A DNA stretch of 64,000 nt, from assembly GCF_900112865.1 (NCBI RefSeq), contig NZ_FONH01000014.1, positions 46,825 through 110,824 on the forward strand. The letters are read 5' to 3'. Below the pieces are notes generated by a model. It worked only from the letters and a program-made list of their open reading frames with translations. It ran no database searches and was not told the origin of the DNA. Source of the stretch: Dyella marensis. Lineage in GTDB: Bacteria; Pseudomonadota; Gammaproteobacteria; Xanthomonadales; Rhodanobacteraceae. Positions within the stretch are counted from its first letter, which is position 1. Every line of letters starts with the position of its first letter. Below, one piece after another: positions 48,582 to 57,589 of the stretch. A program made the translations under genes and the position numbers.

Positions 48582-49928
48582 ATGAAAATAAAGCGTTTCG
48601 TAGCGCCCGACATGCGCCAGGCCATGCGCGAAGTGCGCGAGGAACAAGGCCCCGACGCGGTCATTCTTTCCACGCGCCGCCTGGACGAGGGCGTGGAGAT
48701 CATTGCCGCCGTCGATTACGACGAAGCGCTGGTGCGCGAGGCCGCCCGTTCGGGCGAGCCGCTGCCGACCGAAGTGCGCGTCGTGCGCGAGGAAGCGCCG
48801 CTGCCGCTGCCGCCGCGGCTGCCGGCCAGAGCGCGGCGTGCATCGCCGCCGCCGGCACCGGTTGCCGCTCCGGCGCCTGCGCCGGCTGCCGCGGCGCGTG
48901 TTGCGCCGGCGCCGGTCGCTCCGACTCCCGCGAGCGCGCCGCCCATCACTGCTGCACCCGCCGAACCCGCGCCGCTGCATCCGATGGTGGAGCAGGCCGC
49001 GCTCGACACCGCGCGCATGCGCGCCGAGCTGGGCAGCCTGCGCGAACTGCTGGAATCGCAGATGGCTTCGCTGGCGTGGAACGATCTGCAGCGCCGCCAT
49101 CCGCTGCGTGGCCGCGTGCTGCGCGACATGACGCGCATCGGCATCGAACCCGACGTGGCGCGCCGGCTCGCCGACGAACTGCCGGACCGCCTCAGCGCCG
49201 ACCAGGCGCGCTACCTGCCGCTGGGCGTGCTCAGCCGCCAGCTCGCCATCACCGGCTACGACGTCGCCGCCAGCGGCGGCGTGGTCGCCCTGGTCGGACC
49301 GACCGGCGTGGGCAAGACCACCACCATCGCCAAGCTCGCCGCGCGCGCCGTGCTGCGCCATGGCGCCTCGCAGGTGGCGCTGGTCAGCACCGACCACTAC
49401 CGCATCGGCGCCGCCGCGCAGCTGGAGCATTACGGCCGCCTGCTCGGCACGCGCGTGTTCCCGGCGCACGACGCCGAGAGCCTGCGCGAGGTGCTGGACG
49501 TGCTGCGCGGCCGCCGCGTGGTGCTGGTCGATACCGCCGGCGTCGCCGGCAGCGATCCGCGCCTGGAGCAGCAGATGCAGTTGCTGCGTGCCGCCGGCGA
49601 GCTGCGCACCTGCCTGGTGCTGGCGGCCAATGCGCAGGCGCAGGCGATCGACGACATGGTGCGCGCCTTCCTGCCGCAGCAGCCGCAGGCCTGCATTCTC
49701 ACCAAGCTCGATGAAGCGCCCAGCCTCGGCGGCGCGCTGTCCGCGCTGATCCGCCACCGCCTGCCGCTGGACTACACCACCGACGGCCAGCGCGTGCCGG
49801 AAGACCTGGCGACCGCCGACGCGCGCGTGCTGGTGTGCCGCGCCGCGCAGGTGCTCAAGAGCAATGCGCCGGCGGTGGACGAGGGTTATATGGCCGAGCG
49901 CTTCGGCATGGCCATGGCGGGCGCATGA
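48582..49928 (+). CDS. flhF: signal-recognition-type GTPase FlhF
   Basis: A 448-residue GTPase that places the polar flagellum. The N-terminal B domain begins MKIKRFVAPDMRQAMREVREEQGPDAVILSTRRLDEGVEIIAAVDYD. A long Pro/Ala-rich linker (about residues 80-135) follows. The NG domain has G1 GPTGVGKTTT (from about residue 239), then LVSTDHYRIGAAAQLEHYGRLLG, DTAGVAGSD and TKLDEA. The ATG at 48582 has GAGG upstream; an earlier in-frame start lies in the repeat. It overlaps flhG by four bases. Confidence 0.96.
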   Translation: MKIKRFVAPDMRQAMREVREEQGPDAVILSTRRLDEGVEIIAAVDYDEALVREAARSGEPLPTEVRVVREEAPLPLPPRLPARARRASPPPAPVAAPAPAPAAAARVAPAPVAPTPASAPPITAAPAEPAPLHPMVEQAALDTARMRAELGSLRELLESQMASLAWNDLQRRHPLRGRVLRDMTRIGIEPDVARRLADELPDRLSADQARYLPLGVLSRQLAITGYDVAASGGVVALVGPTGVGKTTTIAKLAARAVLRHGASQVALVSTDHYRIGAAAQLEHYGRLLGTRVFPAHDAESLREVLDVLRGRRVVLVDTAGVAGSDPRLEQQMQLLRAAGELRTCLVLAANAQAQAIDDMVRAFLPQQPQACILTKLDEAPSLGGALSALIRHRLPLDYTTDGQRVPEDLATADARVLVCRAAQVLKSNAPAVDEGYMAERFGMAMAGA

Positions 49929-50887
49929 TGACGACGCTGGCGATGAACCAGGCCTGGGGCCTGAACAATCTTTTCTCCGCCTTCCATTCCGCGGGCGGCG
50001 ACGACAGCCGGCCCGCCGCCGCGATGTCCGGTGGCGGTGCGCTGCCGGCCACGCCGCCGCGCCGCTGTCGCGCGATTGCCGTCGCCGGCGGCAAGGGCGG
50101 CGTAGGCAAGTCCACGGTGGCGGTGAACCTCGGCATGTCGCTGGCGATGGCCGGGCGCGAGGTCGCCCTGCTGGATGCCGACATGGGCATGGCCAACCTG
50201 GACGTGCTGCTGGGCCTGCAGCCGGCGCGGCACATCGGCCACCTGCTCGACGGCAGCTGCACGTTGCGCGAGCTGATGCTGCCGGCGCCGCACGGGCTGA
50301 AGGTGATTCCCGCCGGCTCCGGCGCGCGGCGCCTGGCCCAGCTGGACACGCGCGAGCACGCGGCGGTAATTCGCGCCTTCGACGAGCTGCCGGATCCGCC
50401 GGAATTCCTGATCGTCGATACCGCCGCGGGCGTCGCCGACAACGTAGTGATGTTCGCCGCGGCGGCCGACGACGTGGTGCTGGTGGTGTGCGACGAACCG
50501 GCCTCGCTCACCGACGCCTACGCGCTGACCAAGGTGCTCAGCCGCGACTTCCGCGTGCGGCGCTTCCACGTGGTGGCGAACATGGTGCGTCACGCCGGCG
50601 AGGCGCGGCAGCTGTACGACAAGCTGGCCCGCGTATGCGACCGGTTCCTGGATGTGGCGCTCGATTTCATGGGTACGGTGCCCTACGACGAACACCTGCG
50701 CCAGGCGATCCGGCGCCAGGGCGCGGTGGTGGACCTGTGGCCGGCCAGCCGGTCCGCGCGGGGATTCAAGCAAATGGCGGGTGCGGTCGATACATGGGGG
50801 GAACCCCCGCGGACGGGCCGCGACCGCATCGCCTTTTTCGGCGGCCAGGTCGGCCCGGCGCCGGACCCGATTGGCGGGGGGATGTGA
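49925..50887 (+). CDS. flhG: MinD-like ATPase FlhG (FleN), flagellar number regulator
   Basis: A 320-residue ParA/MinD-family ATPase that limits flagellar number and, in relatives, restrains FleQ. The N-terminus has a DQxxxLR-like lead (MNQAWGLNNLF). The deviant Walker A GGKGGVGKST follows at about residue 56, with LLDADMGMANLDVLLGL and IVDTAAGVADNVVMF after it. The C-terminus lacks a clear MinD-type membrane helix but ends with a short hydrophobic and Gly-rich segment. Its ATG overlaps the flhF stop, and fliA follows after one base. Confidence 0.94.
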   Translation: MMTTLAMNQAWGLNNLFSAFHSAGGDDSRPAAAMSGGGALPATPPRRCRAIAVAGGKGGVGKSTVAVNLGMSLAMAGREVALLDADMGMANLDVLLGLQPARHIGHLLDGSCTLRELMLPAPHGLKVIPAGSGARRLAQLDTREHAAVIRAFDELPDPPEFLIVDTAAGVADNVVMFAAAADDVVLVVCDEPASLTDAYALTKVLSRDFRVRRFHVVANMVRHAGEARQLYDKLARVCDRFLDVALDFMGTVPYDEHLRQAIRRQGAVVDLWPASRSARGFKQMAGAVDTWGEPPRTGRDRIAFFGGQVGPAPDPIGGGM

Positions 50888-50888
50888 G

Positions 50889-51668
50889 ATGAGCGTGGCT
50901 TCCGAATACCTGCAACTGCAACGCGAAAGCACGGAGGAGATGGTGCGTCGGCACGCTCCGCTGGTGCGGCGCATCGCCTATCACCTGATGGGCCGGCTGC
51001 CGCCCAGCGTGGACGTGGACGACCTGGTGCAGGCCGGCATGATCGGCCTGCTGGAGGCGGCGCGGAACTATGCGACCGACCGCATGGCGAGCTTCGAGAC
51101 GTATGCGGGCATCCGCATCCGCGGTGCCATGCTGGACGAGCTGCGCAAGACCGATTGGACGCCGCGCTCGGTGCACCGCAAGTTGCGCGAGGTGTCCGAG
51201 GTGGTGCGCCAGATCGAGAACGAGACGGGCGCCGACGCCACCGACGCCGAGGTGATCCGGCGGCTGGGCATCGACGCGCAGGAGTACCACCAGATCCTGG
51301 CCGACGCGGCCAGCGCGCGCCTGCTCAGTCTCTCCGCGCCGGAGGACGACGAAGACGGCGCCGCGCTCGACGTGGCCGACCAGGAAGGGCTGGGGCCGCA
51401 GGACCGCTTCGAGCAGGAGGGCATGCGCGGGGCGCTGGTCGAGGCGATCGGCGGCCTGCCGGAGCGCGAGCAGCTGGTGATGTCGCTGTACTACGAGCAG
51501 GAACTGAATTTGAAGGAGATCGGCGCCGTGCTCGGCGTGACGGAATCGCGGGTGTGCCAGATCCATGGCCAGGCGTTGATTCGGTTGCGGGCGCGGATGA
51601 CGGGATGGCGGGAGCAGGGTGCGGCGGCTGATAGCAGCAAGGCACGGAAGTTGAAGAGTACCGGTTAA
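50889..51668 (+). CDS. fliA: flagellar sigma factor FliA (sigma-28)
   Basis: A 259-residue sigma factor for late flagellar genes. Region 2 has RHAPLVRRIAYHLMGRLPPSVDVDDLVQAGMIGLLEAARNYATDRMASFETYAGIRIRGAMLDELRKTDWTPRSVHRK, and region 4 has LPEREQLVMSLYYEQELNLKEIGAVLGVTESRVCQIHGQALIRLR. Its expected targets in this window are the flgM and fliC promoters, and its inhibitor is FlgM. It is followed by a dispersed repeat. Confidence 0.97.
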   Translation: MSVASEYLQLQRESTEEMVRRHAPLVRRIAYHLMGRLPPSVDVDDLVQAGMIGLLEAARNYATDRMASFETYAGIRIRGAMLDELRKTDWTPRSVHRKLREVSEVVRQIENETGADATDAEVIRRLGIDAQEYHQILADAASARLLSLSAPEDDEDGAALDVADQEGLGPQDRFEQEGMRGALVEAIGGLPEREQLVMSLYYEQELNLKEIGAVLGVTESRVCQIHGQALIRLRARMTGWREQGAAADSSKARKLKSTG

Positions 51669-51690
51669 AGCGTTCGCTCCAGGCTGGAAT

Positions 51691-51801
51691 CCTTCTCCCT
51701 CCGGGAGAAGGTGCCGGCAGGCGGATGAGGGTTCGGGCGGAGTGGAACGCACCACTCCGCCCGAACCCTCACCCCAACCCCTCTCCCGAGGGGAGAGGGG
51801 C
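51691..51801. repeat. dispersed inverted-repeat element between fliA and cheY
   Basis: A compact copy of the element seen at 7272. The 5' part is CCTTCTCCCTCCGGGAGAAGG. A central 16-bp stem follows (GGTTCGGGCGGAGTGG with its complement), then a final palindrome, CCTCTCCCGAGGGGAGAGG. It probably folds strongly in the mRNA and may end or stabilise the flhAFG-fliA transcript. Confidence 0.85.
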
Positions 51802-51852
51802 TAAAGCGCAGCGTTTCAACCAATACGCAATCTAAGATCTGGAGAGAGGCGT

Positions 51853-52260
51853 TTGGACAAGAACATGAAGATCCTCGTGGTGGACGACTTCTCCACCATG
51901 CGGCGCATCGTGCGCAACCTGCTGGTGGAGCTGGGCTTCACCAATGCGCTGATCCAGGAAGCCGACGACGGCGTCAACGCGATGACGGTGCTCAAGCAGC
52001 AGTCGTTCGACATGGTCGTGACCGACTGGAACATGCCGAACATGACCGGCATCGACCTGCTGCGCGCGATCCGCGCCGAGCCCGCGCTCAAGGGGCTGCC
52101 GGTGCTGATGGTCACCGCCGAGAACAACCGCGACCAGATCATCGCCGCCGCCCAGGCCGGCGTGAACGGTTACATCGTCAAGCCCTTCACCGCGGTTACG
52201 CTGAAGGAAAAGCTGGACAAGATCTTCGAGCGGCTCGCCGCGCAAGGAGCAAGCGCATGA
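51853..52260 (+). CDS. cheY: chemotaxis response regulator CheY
   Basis: A 135-residue single receiver domain. The acidic pocket is in [12 protein letters not shown]. The phospho-acceptor is Asp58 in [16 protein letters not shown], and the conserved Thr and Lys are in MVTAENN and YIVKPFT. The TTG at 51853 is preferred because GGAG lies eight bases upstream and relatives start MDKNMKI; an ATG at 51865 is the alternative. It overlaps cheZ by four bases. Confidence 0.95.
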   Translation: MDKNMKILVVDDFSTMRRIVRNLLVELGFTNALIQEADDGVNAMTVLKQQSFDMVVTDWNMPNMTGIDLLRAIRAEPALKGLPVLMVTAENNRDQIIAAAQAGVNGYIVKPFTAVTLKEKLDKIFERLAAQGASA

Positions 52261-52889
52261 GCGCCGTGATGATTACCCCCATGAGCGCGGCGCTGCCGCA
52301 GGAAGTGCAGGAACTGCTGGCCAGCCCCGACGGCGCCGCTTTCGAGCTGGCGCTGGACACCATGGTGCGCCAGCGCGAGCAGCACCTGTTCCGCGCACTG
52401 GGCCTGCTGGCCCGCGACCTGCACGAAGCGGTGCGCCGCCTCGGCGGCGAGCTGGCGCAGGAAGGCGTGCCCGGCAGCGTCGCCGACGCGCGCCAGCACC
52501 TGCACGACGTGCTGGAGATGAGCGCCAAGGCCGCGCATCGCAGCATCGATTTCGCCGAACGCATGCGGCCGCAGGCCACGGCGCTGGAGGACCGCGCCGA
52601 CGCGGTGCTGGCCGGCGGCGGCGAAGCCGCCGAGCTGGCGACGCAAGCGCGCCAGTTCGCCGCGCAGTGCCGCGAGGGCCTGTCCGACATGGTGATGGCG
52701 CAGTCCTGGCAGGACCTGTCCGGCCAGCGCATCAAGAAAGTGTCCACCTTCATCGGCAGCGTGGAATCCTCGCTGCTGGAACTGGTGCGCCTGACCGGCG
52801 CGCTGGCCGGCGGCGAAGCGCCGGTGGCCGCGGCCAAGGTGAACAGCCAGGACGAGGCGGACCGCCTGCTCAGCGAATTCGGTTTCTGA
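52257..52889 (+). CDS. cheZ: CheY-P phosphatase CheZ
   Basis: A 210-residue helical-bundle phosphatase. The active-site segment is [19 protein letters not shown], with the catalytic Gln in WQDLSGQ. The C-terminal tail [13 protein letters not shown] matches the CheY-binding tail of the family. Its ATG overlaps the cheY stop codon. Confidence 0.94.
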   Translation: MSAVMITPMSAALPQEVQELLASPDGAAFELALDTMVRQREQHLFRALGLLARDLHEAVRRLGGELAQEGVPGSVADARQHLHDVLEMSAKAAHRSIDFAERMRPQATALEDRADAVLAGGGEAAELATQARQFAAQCREGLSDMVMAQSWQDLSGQRIKKVSTFIGSVESSLLELVRLTGALAGGEAPVAAAKVNSQDEADRLLSEFGF

Positions 52890-52902
52890 GCGCGGGGGCT
52901 TG

Positions 52903-54855
52903 ATGGATCCCTCACTGGACAGCGAGCTGCGCGACGATTTCCTGGTCGAGGCCGGGGAACTGGTGCAGCGCCTGGGCGAACAGCTGGTGGCGCTGGAAGA
53001 AGCGCCGCGCGACGCCGAACTGCTCAATGCGGTATTCCGCGCCTTCCACACGGTGAAGGGCGGCGCGGGTTTCCTCGGCATCGATCCGATGGTGCAGCTG
53101 TGCCATCACGCCGAGGACCTGCTCAATGAAGCGCGCGCAGGCCATGTGCTGATCGATGCGGCGCGGATGGATGCGCTGCTGGAAGCGCTGGACCTGGTCA
53201 ACGCGATGATGGCCGCGCTGGCATCGTCGTCGGCGATGCCGGTGGCGCCGGCGGCGCTGCTGGTGCGCCTGCAGCCGCATGCGGTGCGCCCTCCGGCCCC
53301 GGCGCCCGCTCCCGTACCGGCACCCGCGCCGGTGGCGGAAGAGAGCGGCACCATCGACGACAGCGAGTTCGAGGCGCTGCTCGACAGTCTCTACGGCATG
53401 GGCGGCGCGCCAGGCGCACCGGTCCAGCCGCCCGCGTCCGACATGATCGACGATACGGAATTCGAAAAACTGCTCGACGACCTGCACGGCAAGGGCAAGG
53501 CGCCGGGCACGCCGGCACCATCCTCTTCCAACACGATCGACGACAGCGAGTTCGAGGCGCTGCTCGACAGCCTGCACGGCAAGGGCGCCGCGCCAGGCTC
53601 CGCGGCGAAGGCCGCCGCCGCGCCGGCACCGGCCAAAGCCGCGGCGAAGGCCGCGCCGCCGCCGGAAGCCACCGTGCGCGTGGACACCGGCCGGCTCGAC
53701 GCCCTGGTCAACCGCGCCGGCGAACTGGTGCTGGTGCGCAACCGCCTGCTCAGTCTCGCTGCCAGCAGCGGCGACGAGCCGTTCGCCACCGCCGCCGGCG
53801 AGCTCGATCGCGTCGCCGACGAATTGCAGGGCGCCGTGCTGGGCATGCGCATGCAGCCGGTGGGGCGTCTGTTCCAGCGCTTTCCGCGCATCGTGCGCGA
53901 TCTCGCCCGCCAGCTCGGCAAGGAGATCGAGCTGGTGCTCGAAGGCGAGGACACCGACCTCGATCGCAGCCTGGTCGAGGCGCTGGCCGATCCGCTGATT
54001 CACCTGCTGCGCAACGCGGTCGACCACGGCCTGGAAACGCCCGACGTGCGCGAAGGCAGCGGCAAGTCGCGCAAGGGTCGCGTGCGCCTGGCGGCGAGCC
54101 AGCGCGGCGAACGCATCGTGATCGTGGTGGCCGACGACGGCCGCGGCATGGACCCGGACATCCTGCGCCGCAAGGCGATGGAGAAGGGCGTGATCGATGC
54201 GGCGCAGGCCGCGCGCCTGTCCGAGACCGAATGCCTGGAACTGATCTTCCGTCCCGGCTTCAGCACCGCCGCGCAGGTCTCCGACATCTCCGGCCGCGGC
54301 GTCGGCATGGACGTGGTGAAGACGCGCGTGGCCGAGCTCGGCGGCACCTTGCAGGTGCGCTCGAAGCTGGGGCAGGGCAGCGAGCTTGAGCTCACCGTGC
54401 CGCTGACCCTGGCCATCGTGCGCGTGCTGATGGTGCGCGTCGGTACGCGCCTGTTCGCGATGCCGCTGAGCAATGTGGACGAAGTCTTCGAACTGTCGCC
54501 GGGGCAGGATCGCCTGCTCGACGGCTGCCTGATCGCCGCGCACCGCGAACGCGCGCTGCCGCTGGGCGATCTCGCTGCATGGTCGGCGGCAGCGCCGACG
54601 CCGGGACGTCACGTGGTGGTGCTGCACATCGGCCACCAGCGCCTGGGCTGCCTGGTGCACGACGTGCTCGGCCGCGAGGACGTGATGGTCAAGCCGCTGG
54701 GCCCGCTGTTCGCAGGCACTGCGGGCGTGGCCGGCGCGACCATCACCGGCGACGGCCGCCTGGCCCTGGTGCTGGACCTGGCCGGCCTGGCCGGCGAGGG
54801 CGGCCCGTGGCAGCTGGCGACGCGCGTTTCCCTCTCTCCAGAAGCGGTGGTCTGA
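52903..54855 (+). CDS. cheA: chemotaxis histidine kinase CheA
   Basis: A 650-residue kinase. P1 carries the phosphorylated His49 in FHTVKGGAGFLGI. No ordinary P2 domain is visible; instead, residues about 150-230 hold three copies of an acidic motif of the form IDDSEFEALLDSLHGKG (starting near 151, 182 and 212) in a Pro/Ala-rich linker. P3 begins VRVDTGRLDALVNRAGELVLVRNRLL. P4 has the N box LLRNAVDHGLE, then DDGRGMD and GRGVGMDVVK. P5 is CheW-like at the end. The ATG at 52903 was chosen over a TTG directly before it. Confidence 0.96.
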   Translation: MDPSLDSELRDDFLVEAGELVQRLGEQLVALEEAPRDAELLNAVFRAFHTVKGGAGFLGIDPMVQLCHHAEDLLNEARAGHVLIDAARMDALLEALDLVNAMMAALASSSAMPVAPAALLVRLQPHAVRPPAPAPAPVPAPAPVAEESGTIDDSEFEALLDSLYGMGGAPGAPVQPPASDMIDDTEFEKLLDDLHGKGKAPGTPAPSSSNTIDDSEFEALLDSLHGKGAAPGSAAKAAAAPAPAKAAAKAAPPPEATVRVDTGRLDALVNRAGELVLVRNRLLSLAASSGDEPFATAAGELDRVADELQGAVLGMRMQPVGRLFQRFPRIVRDLARQLGKEIELVLEGEDTDLDRSLVEALADPLIHLLRNAVDHGLETPDVREGSGKSRKGRVRLAASQRGERIVIVVADDGRGMDPDILRRKAMEKGVIDAAQAARLSETECLELIFRPGFSTAAQVSDISGRGVGMDVVKTRVAELGGTLQVRSKLGQGSELELTVPLTLAIVRVLMVRVGTRLFAMPLSNVDEVFELSPGQDRLLDGCLIAAHRERALPLGDLAAWSAAAPTPGRHVVVLHIGHQRLGCLVHDVLGREDVMVKPLGPLFAGTAGVAGATITGDGRLALVLDLAGLAGEGGPWQLATRVSLSPEAVV

Positions 54856-54856
54856 C

Positions 54857-55597
54857 ATGGATCTGGTTAGCATCGTCGGCACGATCCTGGCCTTCGTGGT
54901 CGTGATCCTCGGCACCATCCTCAAGGGTTCCAGCGTGGAAGCGCTGTGGAACCCGGCCGCCTTCGTGATCGTGTTCGCCGGCACCATCGCCGCGCTGCTG
55001 GTGCAGACCCAGGGCAAGGTGCTCAAGCACGCGATCGGCATGCTGCCGATGATCTACAAGCCGCCGCGCCACGTGCCCAACGACCTGATCAGCCGGGTGA
55101 TCGGCTGGAGCGAGATCTCGCGCCGCCAGGGCCTGCTCGGCCTGGAGCCGCAGATCGATTCCGAGCAGGACCCGTTCGTGCGCAAGGGCCTGCAGCTGCT
55201 GGTCGACGGCAGCGAGCCGGAGGCGATCCGCGGCGTGCTGGAAGTGGAGCAGGACACGCGCGAACACCAGGACCTGGCCGGCGCGAAAGTGTTCGAGCAG
55301 GCCGGCATCTACTCGCCGACCATGGGCATCATCGGCGCCGTGATGGGGCTGATGGCGGTGATGCAGAACCTGGCCGATCCGAGCAAGCTCGGCCACGGCA
55401 TCGCCGCGGCCTTCGTCGCCACCATCTACGGCGTGGCACTGGCCAACCTGTTGATGCTGCCGATGTCCTCGCGCCTGAAGGGCATGATCCACAAGCAGGG
55501 CAAGATGCGCGAGATCATCATCGAGGGCCTGGTCTCGATCGCGCGCGGCGACAACCCGCGCCAGATCGAGAGCCGCCTGCAGGGCTACCTCACATGA
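54857..55597 (+). CDS. motC: flagellar stator protein, MotA/MotC type
   Basis: A 246-residue four-helix stator subunit. The N-terminal helices have IVGTILAFVVVILGTILKG and AFVIVFAGTIAALLVQTQGKV. The cytoplasmic loop has charged family residues (REHQDLAGAKVFEQAGIYSPTMGIIGAVMGLMAVMQNL). The last helix is AAAFVATIYGVALANLLMLPMSSRLK. Its place next to cheA and before an OmpA-like partner matches the MotC-MotD pair of pseudomonads. It starts one base after the cheA stop and overlaps motD. Confidence 0.94.
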   Translation: MDLVSIVGTILAFVVVILGTILKGSSVEALWNPAAFVIVFAGTIAALLVQTQGKVLKHAIGMLPMIYKPPRHVPNDLISRVIGWSEISRRQGLLGLEPQIDSEQDPFVRKGLQLLVDGSEPEAIRGVLEVEQDTREHQDLAGAKVFEQAGIYSPTMGIIGAVMGLMAVMQNLADPSKLGHGIAAAFVATIYGVALANLLMLPMSSRLKGMIHKQGKMREIIIEGLVSIARGDNPRQIESRLQGYLT

Positions 55598-56631
55598 GGA
55601 AGAAGAAGCACGAGGATCACGTCAATCACGAGGCCTGGGCGATTCCCTACGCCGACCTGATGACGCTGCTGCTCGCGTTCTTCGTGGTGATGTACGCGGT
55701 CTCGGTGGTCAACGAGGGCAAGTACCGCGTGATGTCCGAGTCGATCATCGAGGCCTTCAACGGCAACAACAAGCAGATCCAGCCGGTGCAGACCAACAGC
55801 GCGACCGCCCCCGCGCCGGTGCCGGCCAAGCGCTCGACCTCGACCACGCCGCCTTCGCTGCGCCCGCGCCTGGCCGTGGCGTTGCCCTCGCAGTCGCTGC
55901 CGCCGCAGATGACGCAGGGCTCGCTGACCACGCGCGAGGCGGCGCAGGAAAACCTGCAGCGCATCCAGGACGAAGTGCAGCAGGCGCTGCAGCCGCTGAT
56001 CGACCGCAGCCTGGTGGTGGTGCGCCGCACGCAGAGCTGGCTGGAGATCGAGATCCGCACCGACATCCTGTTTCCCAGCGGCGTGGCGAAGCTGTCCCCC
56101 GATGCGGACACCACGCTGCGCAGCGTCGCAGGCATTCTCGCGCCGTTCCCGAATCCGCTGCGCGTGGAAGGCTATACCGACGACAAGCCGATCAATACGG
56201 CAGTGTTTCCGTCCAACTGGGAGCTGTCGGCCGCGCGCGCGGCGAGCGTGGCGCGCCTGTTCGCCGACAACGGCGTGGATCCGAATCGCATGGGCATCAT
56301 GGGCTGGGGCCAATACCGTCCCGCTGCCGATAACGCGAACGAAGAGGGCCGCAACCGCAATCGCCGCGTGCTGGTGGTGGTGATGGGCGACCAGCAGGGG
56401 CCGGCGCGTTTCTACAGCGATGCGGATCGCGCGGAGCCGGCGATGGCGGAGGCGGCTCCGGCCGCGATCGGGCCGAATGCGCGTGCCGCGCATGAGATCG
56501 CACCGCCGGCAGGGCATTCTCCATTGCCGGCAGCGATTCCCGCCGTCGCCGTGCCCGCGGTACCGACCGGCAGCCTGCCGGTGGCGGCGAAATTGCGCAC
56601 CGTGCAGATCGCTCCGGCCGAAAACGGCTGA
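55594..56631 (+). CDS. motD: flagellar stator protein, MotB/MotD type
   Basis: A 345-residue stator subunit. The single membrane helix carries the ion-binding Asp21 in YADLMTLLLAFFVVMYA; its surroundings suggest a proton-driven motor, though this is inference. An unstructured linker follows. The OmpA-like peptidoglycan-binding domain then has RVEGYTDDKPINTAVFPSNWELSAARAASVARLFADNGVDPNRMGIMGWGQYRP. The C-terminal 75 residues are an Ala/Pro-rich tail. It overlaps motC by four bases. Confidence 0.95.
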   Translation: MRKKKHEDHVNHEAWAIPYADLMTLLLAFFVVMYAVSVVNEGKYRVMSESIIEAFNGNNKQIQPVQTNSATAPAPVPAKRSTSTTPPSLRPRLAVALPSQSLPPQMTQGSLTTREAAQENLQRIQDEVQQALQPLIDRSLVVVRRTQSWLEIEIRTDILFPSGVAKLSPDADTTLRSVAGILAPFPNPLRVEGYTDDKPINTAVFPSNWELSAARAASVARLFADNGVDPNRMGIMGWGQYRPAADNANEEGRNRNRRVLVVVMGDQQGPARFYSDADRAEPAMAEAAPAAIGPNARAAHEIAPPAGHSPLPAAIPAVAVPAVPTGSLPVAAKLRTVQIAPAENG

Positions 56632-56674
56632 TGCGCGCGCAGGCCGAGCCAATGACATACCAAGAGACTTACGC

Positions 56675-57145
56675 ATGAGTCAGGACCACACCGCTGCGCC
56701 CGCCGAACGCGGCTGGCTGATCTTCCATCTCGCCGGGCAGCCGTATGCGGCGCCGCTGAAGCAGGTGAGCGAGGTGGTGCGCGATGGCGACATCACGCCG
56801 GTGCCGGGCGCGGCGTGCGATCTGCTGGGGATTCGCCAGTTGCGCGGGCGTATCGTGCCGGTGCTGGATGGCTGCCGCCGGTTGGGTTTGCCTGTCGACG
56901 AAGGCGACGGTTCGCGCCGCCGCATCGTGGTGTTGTCGCATCAGGGGCATCTGGTGGGGTTGCGGGTGGATGCGGTGCGCGATTTGCTCGACGTGAGTGG
57001 CGAGACCTTGGCGGCGCCGGCTGGCCGCACGTCGCGCGAGGATGATCCGGTGGTGGCGGTGGCGCCTTGTCCGGGTGGGTTTGTCGCGCTGCTGGATGTG
57101 CGGCGGCTGTGCCGCCTGCCGGAGGAGTTGGAGGCTGCGGCCTGA
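56675..57145 (+). CDS. cheW: CheW-like chemotaxis coupling protein
   Basis: A 156-residue CheW-domain protein (LIFHLAGQPYAAPLKQVSEVV, GIRQLRGRIVPVLDGCRRLGL, then GLRVDAVRDLLDVSG). It would join receptors, including the soluble one encoded at 10318, to CheA. It starts 43 bp after motD, with AGAGA upstream. It is the last gene of the flagellar and chemotaxis block. CheR, CheB and CheV are not encoded in the window. Confidence 0.92.
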   Translation: MSQDHTAAPAERGWLIFHLAGQPYAAPLKQVSEVVRDGDITPVPGAACDLLGIRQLRGRIVPVLDGCRRLGLPVDEGDGSRRRIVVLSHQGHLVGLRVDAVRDLLDVSGETLAAPAGRTSREDDPVVAVAPCPGGFVALLDVRRLCRLPEELEAAA

Positions 57146-57155
57146 TGCCGGGTGC

Positions 57156-57374
57156 TGACCTGGCCGCTTACGCAGCGGGCGTTCCTTTTGCTCGTCATTC
57201 CTGCGCAGGCAGGAATCCAGTAGCGGTATCGCTCGATGGTCGCGGTGCCGTGACCTGGCCGCTACGCAGCGGGCGTTCCTTTTGCTCGTCGTTCCGGCGC
57301 AGGCCGGAATCCAGTTTCCGTATCGCCTGATGGTCGCGATCCGGTGACCTGGCCGCTTATGCAGCGGGCATTTC
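57156..57374. repeat. tandem 95-bp repeat, 2.3 copies, after cheW
   Basis: Units begin TGACCTGGCCGCT at 57156, 57251 and 57346, exactly 95 bp apart; the third is cut short. Each full unit contains a short palindromic core of the form TTCCGGCGCAGGCCGGAA. No reading frame is kept through the units, so this is intergenic DNA. Confidence 0.9.
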
Positions 57375-57589
57375 GGACGCCTGCCGGCGCCCGAGTTACT
57401 TTTTCTTTGCTGGCCCAAAGCAAAAGTAACCAAAAAGAAATGGCCTAAGAGCTGGGACTGAGGCCAGCTTTAGCGCTGCGCCTTTGCCACACCCTTGCAC
57501 CCCTCTCCCCTCCGGGGAGAGGGCAGGGTGAGAGGCGGGTGGAGCGTGGTGTGGGATTTGCGGGAGCGCAAAAAAGCTTTTTGCTTGCT
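57375..57589. repeat. repeat-rich gap with a dispersed hairpin, facing the end of the pentapeptide gene
   Basis: Contains a hairpin at 57396-57431 (arms GTTACTTTT and AAAAGTAAC). Its inverted homologue is at 63952-63985. It also holds a partial copy of the CCTCTCCCC/GGGGAGAGG element at 57501-57523. No gene was recognised. Confidence 0.75.

Noticed and set aside
52912..55041. 709-codon minus-strand open frame opposite cheA
   Set aside because: The plus strand encodes a complete CheA; the antisense product is His/Gln/Arg-rich low-complexity sequence.
57156..57374. 95-bp repeats as a CRISPR array or tandem ncRNA genes
   Set aside because: Whole units repeat, including what would be spacers, and no promoter or cas gene is seen.
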